A DNA stretch of 64,000 nt from Lepagella muris (GTDB lineage Bacteria > Bacteroidota > Bacteroidia > Bacteroidales > Muribaculaceae): assembly GCF_004793975.1 (NCBI RefSeq), contig NZ_SRYB01000021.1:1-64000 (forward strand), in the 5' to 3' direction. The notes under the pieces are model-generated. The model was not told where the DNA came from and ran no database searches. It saw only the letters and a list, made by a program, of their open reading frames with translations. The position numbers were made by a program, and so were the translations under genes. Position 1 is the first letter of the stretch. Each line of letters opens with the position of its first letter. This document shows, piece by piece, positions 10,061-16,315 of the stretch.

Positions 10061-10198
10061 AAATGGTTTAAGGTTTAAAGTTTATGGTTTATTGTCATTG
10101 AATTTTGTATAATTGAAAAGATTCGAGGATTCCCGTGAATCTTAAACCTTAAACTATAAACTATCAACCACTGAAGTGTAGCTTGCGAAACTTCAGTT
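10061..10198 (+). repeat. dispersed element with 7-nt minisatellite arms, copy 1
   Basis: An approximately 138-bp element. The left arm is built of heptamers of the type AAGGTTT, the right arm of their complements (CTTAAAC, TATAAAC), and the arms are separated by a conserved spacer. It ends with a hairpin CTGAAGT...ACTTCAG. A near-identical copy lies in reverse orientation at 29028-29164, and a fragment at 49945-49988. It sits between two GH43 genes of one operon. Confidence 0.8.
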
Positions 10199-10231
10199 AA
10201 TGACACAGATCTAACTAAATTATATTAATAT

Positions 10232-11269
10232 ATGAAACATTATAAAGTGTTGGGAGCGTTCTCGATATTGCTGATGATTTCGTCGGCTGCATGCGGAGGT
10301 AAAGGCTCTCAGAAGGAACAACAGGTGGAGGAGACTACGGATTCGGTAAAGACATTTGTATTTGCCGGCAATCCTCTGGTTCGTGATAAATTTACGGCAG
10401 ACCCTGCCCCGATGGTGCATGATGGTCGTTTGTATCTCTATGTAGGGCATGACGAGTATTATGAGGGTCAGGACACGGCTTCCGGTGGCAAGGAGTTTAA
10501 TATCACGGAGTGGCTATGCTATTCCACCGATGATATGAAGACATGGACAGACCACGGCAGTGTGTTGAAACCCACCGACTTCAAATGGGCTGTAGGTGAG
10601 GCTTGGGCTTCACAGGTGGTTGAGAAGGATGGCAAGTTTTACTATTACACCACAGCACAGGGTGGTGAGCCGTATGTAGGCAAATGTGTCGGTGTGGCAG
10701 TCAGCGACTCTCCCACAGGTCCGTTTAAGGATGCGATTGGTAAGCCTCTTGTAAGCGACGATATGACAGACAATGGTGCACGTGGATGGTGGAACGACAT
10801 TGACCCGACAGTGCTGATTGACGGCGACGACGCATGGCTCTGCTGGGGCAACGGCACATGTTTCCTTGCAAAACTCAAACCCAACATGACAGAGATAGAC
10901 GGGGAGATAGAGGTGATCGACCTTCCCCGTTATGTGGAGGGACCGTGGCTTCATAAGAAAGGCGACATCTACTATCTGACGTATGCCTCCATTGGAAAAG
11001 GACAGGAGACAATATCTTACGCTACCGCACCCTCTATGAAAGGTCCATGGACACCTCGTGGAGAATTGACCGGACCGGCAGAAAACAGTTTCACGATTCA
11101 TCCGGGAATCATAGAGTTTAACGGAGAATGGTATCTCTTCTACCATAACGCGTCGCAGGAGATAGACGGACACAAAGGAGCAATCGGACGTCGTTCAGTA
11201 TGCGTCGACACCCTTCGCTACGACGCCGACGGACTGATGCTACCCGTGCGCCAGACCTCCGGCAAGTAA
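10232..11269 (+). CDS. GH43 lipoprotein, probable beta-xylosidase/arabinofuranosidase
   Basis: A single-domain GH43 enzyme anchored as a lipoprotein (lipobox SSAAC, Cys21). The triad is Asp57 (TADPAP), Asp191 (NDIDPTV) and Glu237 (VEGPWL). The segment NPLVRDKFTADPAPMVHDG resembles GH43 subfamily 1 xylosidase/arabinofuranosidase sequences. It is the last gene of the xylan-type PUL, followed by a strong hairpin. Localisation to the periplasmic side or the surface cannot be decided. Confidence 0.88.
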   Translation: MKHYKVLGAFSILLMISSAACGGKGSQKEQQVEETTDSVKTFVFAGNPLVRDKFTADPAPMVHDGRLYLYVGHDEYYEGQDTASGGKEFNITEWLCYSTDDMKTWTDHGSVLKPTDFKWAVGEAWASQVVEKDGKFYYYTTAQGGEPYVGKCVGVAVSDSPTGPFKDAIGKPLVSDDMTDNGARGWWNDIDPTVLIDGDDAWLCWGNGTCFLAKLKPNMTEIDGEIEVIDLPRYVEGPWLHKKGDIYYLTYASIGKGQETISYATAPSMKGPWTPRGELTGPAENSFTIHPGIIEFNGEWYLFYHNASQEIDGHKGAIGRRSVCVDTLRYDADGLMLPVRQTSGK

Positions 11270-11331
11270 CCCCGCCCTACAAGACACCTCTCATAATAAG
11301 GCATCCCTCAGAAAAGGTAGCCTTACCCTGA

Positions 11332-11370
11332 AAAGCCGGTTCATCTATCAGAAAAGATGAGCCGGCTTTC
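11332..11370 (+). terminator. intrinsic-type terminator after xylan-type PUL
   Basis: AAAGCCGGTTCATC and GATGAGCCGGCTTT form a long stem with a short A-rich loop, about 60 nt after the last GH43 stop. A closely related hairpin occurs at 16026-16066, so this terminator is itself part of a repeated module joined to the minisatellites. Confidence 0.75.
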
Positions 11371-11379
11371 TGTAAATAC

Positions 11380-11489
11380 GTATCGTTTGTATCGGTCTGT
11401 ATCGCTTGTTTCACCCCGATACAAGCGAAACAAACCGATACAAGCGAAACAAACCGATACAAGCGAAACAGCGAAACAAGCGAAACGGA
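11380..11489. repeat. inverted minisatellite, GATACAAGC/GAAACAAGC family
   Basis: Units of 8-10 nt (GATACAAGC, GAAACAAGC, GAAACAAACC) are repeated on the right side. Their complements (GTATCGCTT, GTATCGGTCT) make up the left side, so the whole block can fold into a long imperfect hairpin. Three further blocks of this family lie at 14023-14090, 15668-15752 and 16073-16172. Confidence 0.8.
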
Positions 11490-11495
11490 ATATCA

Positions 11496-11589
11496 CACTA
11501 AGAAAAAAAAGGAAATGAAAGAAATTATTTTTTTTGTTTTAAATATTTGAAAATTAATAAATTTCTTTTGATTCTTTTATTTCTTAGTG
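11496..11589. repeat. CACTAAGAAA palindromic element, copy A
   Basis: A palindromic AT-rich element bounded by CACTAAGAAA and TTTCTTAGTG, with roughly 30-bp imperfect terminal inverted repeats. At 94 bp it is shorter than the two 110-bp copies at 14098 and 15761; it lacks the inner GAAGTTTAGACAACTTC hairpin. No coding capacity, so it may be MITE- or REP-like. Confidence 0.75.
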
Positions 11590-11834
11590 CAAATATCATG
11601 TGTGATTCAAGTGTGGGTGAGGGAGGTATTGGGCACTTCTATGTGGTGAAAAATTGAAACTCACGTATTCATTGCAGATAATTCAGTAGAATTAATTATC
11701 TTTGTAACATAAGTCTGTGATAAGATTGAAGGCACCTACGCGAATTGAAAACCCGACATGGAATAAGAACTTGAGGAAGCGGATTTTATTTGGTATGATT
11801 AATAAAATTATGTTGCGAAGCGATTTTATTTGGT

Positions 11835-12002
11835 ATGATTAATAAAAATTCTTATATTGAACGAGAATTTGGGAACTTGGTGAAGATACAAGACAATTAT
11901 CCCAAGTATGTGGTTTCCATGGATCCCATATCCACTCCCAAAGACTATGAGGGCATCACGCATATATCCCTCCGGAGATTCTTGCTAACGGATTCACTAT
12001 AG
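11835..12002 (+). pseudogene. C-terminal fragment of a DUF4143-type AAA ATPase, copy 1
   Basis: A 55-codon frame starting at ATG. It reads like the extreme C-terminus of ATP-binding proteins with DUF4143 (REFGNLVKIQDNYPKYVVSM, then EGITHISLRRFL). The rest of the gene is missing, so this is a remnant. Whether it is translated is unknown. A second identical copy lies 443 bp downstream. Confidence 0.65.
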
Positions 12003-12277
12003 AAGATATTATTATCCTCCGGTTCTGTCGGATTCAAGCGATTCAAGGGTGTGGTTAGAGATAGAGAGGTATTGGGCACTTCTATGTGGTGAAAAATTGA
12101 AACTCACGTATTCATTGCAGATAATTCAGTAGAATTAATTATCTTTGTAACATAAGTCTGTGATAAGATTGAAGGCACCTACGCGAATTGAAAACCCGAC
12201 ATGGAATAAGAACTTGAGGAAGCGGATTTTATTTGGTATGATTAATAAAATTATGTTGCGAAGCGATTTTATTTGGT

Positions 12278-12445
12278 ATGATTAATAAAAATTCTTATAT
12301 TGAACGAGAATTTGGGAACTTGGTGAAGATACAAGACAATTATCCCAAGTATGTGGTTTCCATGGATCCCATATCCACTCCCAAAGACTATGAGGGCATC
12401 ACGCATATATCCCTCCGGAGATTCTTGCTAACGGATTCACTATAG
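12278..12445 (+). pseudogene. C-terminal fragment of a DUF4143-type AAA ATPase, copy 2
   Basis: This is the second member of the tandem duplication, the same 55 codons as the copy at 11835. It is a truncated remnant of a DUF4143-type ATPase, with no ATPase domain present. Confidence 0.65.
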
Positions 12446-12582
12446 AAGATATTATTATCCTCCGGTTCTGTCGGATTCAAGCGATTCAAGGGTGTGGTTA
12501 GAGATAGAGAGGTATTGGGCACTTCTATGTGGTGAAAAATTGAAACTCACGTATTCATTGCAGATAATTCAGTAGAATTAAT

Positions 12583-12590
12583 TATCTTTG
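12583..12590 (+). promoter_or_regulatory. -7 box upstream of truncated AAA-ATPase gene
   Basis: TATCTTTG matches TAnnTTTG and lies in the partial third repeat copy, about 54 nt before the AAA-ATPase start. The same box occurs 443 and 886 bp upstream in the other copies, so the duplication multiplied the promoter. Confidence 0.45.
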
Positions 12591-12643
12591 TGGAAGATTA
12601 CTTAACATGAATATGTGATAAAAATTCCCTAAATAGATATGAT

Positions 12644-13786
12644 ATGACAAGAAGAGAGAAATACCCGATAGGACAGCAATCTTTTGAGGTGCTTCGTGAT
12701 AAGGGTTACGTCTATGTTGACAAAACCCGTTTCATTGAGGAGATATTGGAGGGTAGCCAATATTACTTCCTTGCTCGCCCACGTAGATTCGGTAAAAGTC
12801 TCTTTCTGTCAACTCTGAAGTGCTTCTATGAAGGTAAACGGCATCTTTTTGAAGGTCTATATATCGATTCTATTGATTGGGAATGGGAACCGTATCCGGT
12901 TTTATACATTGACCTAAATGTTGTCAACTATGATTCCCCGGAATCATTGAGTATATTGTTGGAAAATCACCTTGAACGATGGGAGGAGAAATATGGAGTT
13001 AAGCGTATTGCCGGAAGTATTGCCAGCAGATTTACAAATGTAATACACTCAGCGTATAATACTACCGGTAAACGTGTAGTGATATTGGTGGATGAATATG
13101 ACAAACCGTTGGTAGGACATCTCTCGGATAAGGATGGATTTGAGCGATTCCGGTCAGACCTTGCAGCATTCTATGCCAACTTTAAAAGTTGTGCAGATTT
13201 CATTGAATTGGTTTTTATCACCGGTGTCAGTCGGTTTGGAAAACTGAGCGTATTTTCCGGTCTTAACAATATCAAAGATATATCATTCGACAACAGATTC
13301 AGCGATATTTGTGGAATCTCCGGAGAGGAATTGTTAGACGTGTTCACTCCCGGAATCAAGAACTTGGCGGAAGCCAACGGACAATCTTTTGAAAAGGCGT
13401 GCAATGAATTGAAGCATCGTTATGACGGCTATCGTTTCGCCAACAAGGGGAAGGATATATACAATCCTTATTCCTTATTAAACGTGATAGATTCTGAGCA
13501 ATATGGAAATTACTGGATTGAATCCGGACAACCGACCATTTTGAAAGATCAACTGACCCGTTTTAACGTAGATTTGGAATCATTGTTGCACCCATGTTGC
13601 AGCATAGAGGCATTGAAAGGACTCGACCTTGACAATCCTCATCCCATAGCATTACTCTACCAGACTGGTTATCTTACAATCAAATCATACAATCCGTCAG
13701 ACAGCCTATACACATTAGGCATCCCCAACAAGGAAGTAGAAGAGGGTTTCCTGATGTTGATTTCTGATTGGAAAGTCAGCAAGTAG
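12644..13786 (+). CDS. AAA-ATPase-like protein, truncated (no PD-(D/E)XK domain)
   Basis: The N-terminal opening is characteristic of the family (YPIGQQSFEVLRDKGYVYVDKT). It has a Walker A-like RPRRFGKSLFLST and a Walker B VVILVDEYDKP, as in the AAA-ATPase_like (pfam09820) family common in Bacteroidetes. Full-length relatives in this window are about 520-530 aa and carry a C-terminal PD-(D/E)XK_9 nuclease-like domain. This one stops at residue 380, just after the linker GIPNKEVEEGF. No nuclease remnant is seen downstream; repeat DNA begins 30 bp later. It is probably a truncated gene; the ATPase part may still be expressed. The function of the family is unknown. Confidence 0.8.
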   Translation: MTRREKYPIGQQSFEVLRDKGYVYVDKTRFIEEILEGSQYYFLARPRRFGKSLFLSTLKCFYEGKRHLFEGLYIDSIDWEWEPYPVLYIDLNVVNYDSPESLSILLENHLERWEEKYGVKRIAGSIASRFTNVIHSAYNTTGKRVVILVDEYDKPLVGHLSDKDGFERFRSDLAAFYANFKSCADFIELVFITGVSRFGKLSVFSGLNNIKDISFDNRFSDICGISGEELLDVFTPGIKNLAEANGQSFEKACNELKHRYDGYRFANKGKDIYNPYSLLNVIDSEQYGNYWIESGQPTILKDQLTRFNVDLESLLHPCCSIEALKGLDLDNPHPIALLYQTGYLTIKSYNPSDSLYTLGIPNKEVEEGFLMLISDWKVSK

Positions 13787-13816
13787 AATATAACAAGTAG
13801 GATATAAGATGAATTC

Positions 13817-14207
13817 TTATATACGACGGGTCTCTTCATCCCTTTTTATGGGAATGAAGACTTTCTGCCTGTAACGTGTTTCCTGTCACCTATTACTTGT
13901 AACCTTGCGCAAAGCGCAGCGCACTGTTTGATGCTGCAAAGTTAAATCAGGGGAATCTTATGGATATGTTATTTTGAAACTGACTATACCCATACCCCGA
14001 TTCTGTCAGGTCCTACTGATTCACTTGTATCGGTTTGTATCGCTTGTATCGGTACTGATACACCGATACAAACCGATACAAGCGATACAGAAGATTGCAC
14101 TAAGAAAAAAAGGAAATGAAAGAAATTATTTTTGTTTTAGATATCTAAAAATGAAGTTTAGACAACTTCAATTAATAAATTTCTTTTGATTCTTTTATTT
14201 CTTAGTG
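13817..14207. repeat. composite direct repeat, upstream copy (flanks RhuM-like gene)
   Basis: This 391-bp module is repeated at 15451-15870. From left to right it holds a TCTTCATCCC hairpin, 7-nt units of the type CTGTAAC/CTGTCAC/CTATTAC, a GCGCAAAGCGC block, a minus-strand TAACTTTG box near 13945, an inverted GATACAAGC minisatellite (14023-14090) and a 110-bp CACTAAGAAA palindrome (14098-14207). No convincing gene lies inside it. Confidence 0.85.
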
Positions 14208-14390
14208 GAATTCAAAAAAATAAGCCTAATGACTTGAAAATTCAGGGTCTATCCCGGACGATGATGCCGGGTGTATGGTGCGTAGGGAACCTCTAATTGG
14301 ATATGTCCATTTTTGAAAGGTAGGGTCTAAAGAATTAAGAGAGGTATCATGGCGAGTATAATATCCGATAAATCAGCGTAAATAACTGAA

Positions 14391-14415
14391 TTGTCGGATA
14401 TTTTAGCTAACTTTG
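14391..14415 (+). promoter_or_regulatory. promoter of RhuM-like gene
   Basis: TTG at 14391 and TAACTTTG at 14408-14415 form a Bacteroides-type promoter. It overlaps an in-frame TTG codon, which argues that the true start is ATG 14442, 27 nt downstream of the -7 box. Confidence 0.55.
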
Positions 14416-14441
14416 CATTATCTAAACCAAGCAATATAGTA

Positions 14442-15353
14442 ATGCAGGAGAACTATAAGCCCAATGCTCTTGAAACAGTCCCAAATAAAGTTTCAAATGC
14501 CGACAATGAGATCATAATATATCAGCCCGATTCTACAGTGAAACTGGAGGTCAGATTGGAGAATGAAACGGTGTGGTTGACCCAACAACAGATTGCCGAT
14601 TTGTTTGGAGTAAAGCAACCTGCAATATCCAAACACTTGAAGAATATATTTGAGAGTGGAGAGCTGGATGAAAATTCAGTTCATTCCATTTTGGAATATA
14701 CTGCGTCAGATGGAAAAACATACAAGACAAAGTTTTATAATCTGGATGCCATTCTTTCTGTTGGATACCGTGTCAATAGCAAAAATGCCACGGTGTTCAG
14801 GCAATGGGCAAACAAGGTGCTGAAAGAATATTTGTTACGTGGTTATAGCGTTAACCAACGGCTTTTTTATATGGGAAGTCGAATGGATAATAGATTTATG
14901 GAATATGATAAGCGACTTAACCAACTTTCAGATAAGGTAGATTTCTTTGTGCGTACATCTGTCCCACCCGTAGAGGGCATATTCTTCAACGGGCAGATTT
15001 TTGATGCCCATGTATTTGCCAGCGGTCTTGTTAAATCAGCGCGAAAGCGGCTTGTGCTGATTGACAACTATGTTGATGAATCCGTCTTGATATTGCTTGA
15101 CAAGAGAACGGATGGAGTGAATGCCATGATTTATACCCACAGTATTTCCAGACAGTTCCGATTAGACATAGAGCGTCACAATCGGCAGTATCCGGCGATT
15201 GATGTGAAGACCGCTGCAAATATTCACGACCGCTTCCTGATAGTGGACGATGAACTGTATCATATCGGAGCCTCAATCAAAGACCTCGGCAGAAAGCTCT
15301 TTGCCTTTTCAAAAATGGAAATGAAGCCGGATATTATCCTCAATAATCTTTGA
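14442..15353 (+). CDS. RhuM-family DNA-binding protein fused to PLD-like domain
   Basis: The N-terminal half matches the virulence RhuM family: EVRLENETVWLTQQQIADLFGVKQPAISKHLKNIF is a helix-turn-helix region, followed by DGKTYKTKFYNLDAILSVGYRVNS. The C-terminal half has one HKD-like motif, H-x-R-x4-D then a GAS triplet (HDRFLIVDD...HIGAS), preceded by KRLVLIDNYVDESVLILL, resembling half of a phospholipase D/nuclease fold. The family is widespread in Bacteroidetes and its function is unknown. The gene is isolated and bracketed by 0.4-kb direct repeats, suggesting movement or amplification as a cassette. I start at ATG 14442; the frame is open to TTG 14391, inside the promoter. Confidence 0.8.
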   Translation: MQENYKPNALETVPNKVSNADNEIIIYQPDSTVKLEVRLENETVWLTQQQIADLFGVKQPAISKHLKNIFESGELDENSVHSILEYTASDGKTYKTKFYNLDAILSVGYRVNSKNATVFRQWANKVLKEYLLRGYSVNQRLFYMGSRMDNRFMEYDKRLNQLSDKVDFFVRTSVPPVEGIFFNGQIFDAHVFASGLVKSARKRLVLIDNYVDESVLILLDKRTDGVNAMIYTHSISRQFRLDIERHNRQYPAIDVKTAANIHDRFLIVDDELYHIGASIKDLGRKLFAFSKMEMKPDIILNNL

Positions 15354-15450
15354 TTCTATTTCCATTCCCTCCATCACGTCGGAAACGAAAACAGAGTGGT
15401 TTAATAGCGAGTTATAGCGACTGATATTGCAGAAATATAAAAGGTTACTT

Positions 15451-15870
15451 TTATATACGACGGGTCTCTTCATCCCTTTTTATGGGAATGAAGACTTTCT
15501 GCCTGTAACGTGTTACCTGTCACCTATTACTTGTAACCTTGCGCAAAGCGCATTGTTACATTGCGCGAAGCGCAGCGCACTGTTTGATGCTGCAAAGTTA
15601 AATCCGGGGAATCTTATGGATATGTTATTTTGAAACTGACTATACCCATTCCCCGCTGTCGGGTCCTGCTTGTTTCGCTTGTTTCACTTGTTTCACTTGT
15701 ATCGGTACTGATACACCGATACAAACCAATACAAACCGATACAAGCGATACAGAAGATTGCACTAAGAAAAAAAGGAAATGAAAGAAATTATTTTTGTTT
15801 TAGATATCTGAAAATGGAGTTTAGACAACTTCAATTAATAAATTTCTTTTGATTCTTTTATTTCTTAGTG
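15451..15870. repeat. composite direct repeat, downstream copy (flanks RhuM-like gene)
   Basis: This is the second copy of the module at 13817-14207, 420 bp long because of a roughly 22-bp insertion near the GCGC block and a different minisatellite composition (15668-15752 has CTTGTTTCG/CTTGTTTCA units on the left arm). It ends with the 110-bp CACTAAGAAA palindrome at 15761-15870. Confidence 0.85.
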
Positions 15871-15885
15871 CAAATATCATGTGGA

Positions 15886-16014
15886 ATGATTAAGGAGAAG
15901 GGTGTGACCCCAAGACCGGATGTCAGAAAGGTGTATAGCTTCCGATGGGACAATGGAGTTCAGGTCACATTCGGTAAACTTCCATGGGAATGGGGTCCAT
16001 CTGAAGATTGGTGA
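15886..16014 (+). CDS. short hypothetical frame, 42 codons
   Basis: A small ATG-initiated frame just after the palindromic element (begins MIKEKGVTPR, ends PWEWGPSEDW). It may be the C-terminal remnant of a larger gene or a genuine small protein. I recognise no family. It lies directly before a terminator-like hairpin. Confidence 0.25.
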   Translation: MIKEKGVTPRPDVRKVYSFRWDNGVQVTFGKLPWEWGPSEDW

Positions 16015-16025
16015 TCTTACTCTGA

Positions 16026-16066
16026 AAAGTTGGCTCATCATATTTGATAGATGAGCCGGCTTTTTG
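16026..16066 (+). terminator. terminator-like hairpin, second member of the GCCGGCTTT family
   Basis: GGCTCATC and GATGAGCC pair with extended AAAG/CTTT flanks, followed by TTTTT. It is related to the hairpin at 11332-11370 and, like it, is directly followed by an inverted minisatellite. Confidence 0.65.
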
Positions 16067-16072
16067 TCAATA

Positions 16073-16172
16073 CCCGTATCGCTTGTTTCGGTGTTTCGGT
16101 CGTTTCGGTCGTTTCGGGGCGAAACAAGTGAAACGGGCGATACAGGTGAAACAAGCGAAACAAGCGAAACGG
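16073..16172. repeat. inverted minisatellite, GAAACAAGC family
   Basis: The left part is made of GTTTCGGTC-type 8-9-nt units, the right part of GCGAAACAA/GTGAAACGG/GCGATACAG units. The two parts are largely complementary. Same family as 11380-11489. Confidence 0.8.
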
Positions 16173-16241
16173 GAAGATGGGACGGGGGATGGTGAGGAGT
16201 GGTGAGTGGTGAGTGTCTTCGTCGGATTGGTGTGATTGTTT

Positions 16242-16272
16242 TTTGTGGATTTGATTTTGTTTGCTAAATTTG
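16242..16272 (+). promoter_or_regulatory. promoter of DUF6377 regulator gene
   Basis: TTTG at 16242-16245 and TAAATTTG at 16265-16272 with 19 nt between them match the Bacteroides -33/-7 consensus. The start codon is 43 nt downstream. Confidence 0.5.
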
Positions 16273-16315
16273 CAATGGAGTTTATGTGACTTCATTGTAT
16301 TTGTCATCATCTTAA

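Larger units (their letters stand above)
11623..12591 (+). repeat. 443-bp perfect tandem duplication plus partial third copy
   Basis: Copy 1 is 11623-12065, copy 2 is 12066-12508, and the first 83 bp of a third copy are 12509-12591. Read by eye, copies 1 and 2 look identical. Each unit holds a TATCTTTG promoter-like box, an internal pair of roughly 28-bp direct repeats (GCGATTTTATTTGGTATGA type), and a 55-codon reading frame. The partial third copy supplies the upstream region of the AAA-ATPase gene at 12644. Confidence 0.9.

Noticed and set aside
11380..11489. CRISPR-like appearance of short repeated units
   Set aside because: Units are 8-10 nt with no unique spacers and no cas genes nearby; it is an inverted minisatellite.
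13974..14189. 71-codon frame after the truncated ATPase
   Set aside because: It lies wholly in minisatellite and palindrome sequence with no family resemblance.
15427..15633. 68-codon frame in the downstream composite repeat
   Set aside because: It is made of repeat modules, and the corresponding frame in the other copy is disrupted.
13817..15870. Integrase-type att sites around the RhuM-like gene
   Set aside because: The repeats are long composite modules and no integrase or transposase gene is present; recombination by homology is the simpler reading.
16038..16310. Minus-strand 90-codon frame
   Set aside because: It is the translation of the minisatellite (repeating RLF/HLF and ETTE-type peptides), not a gene.
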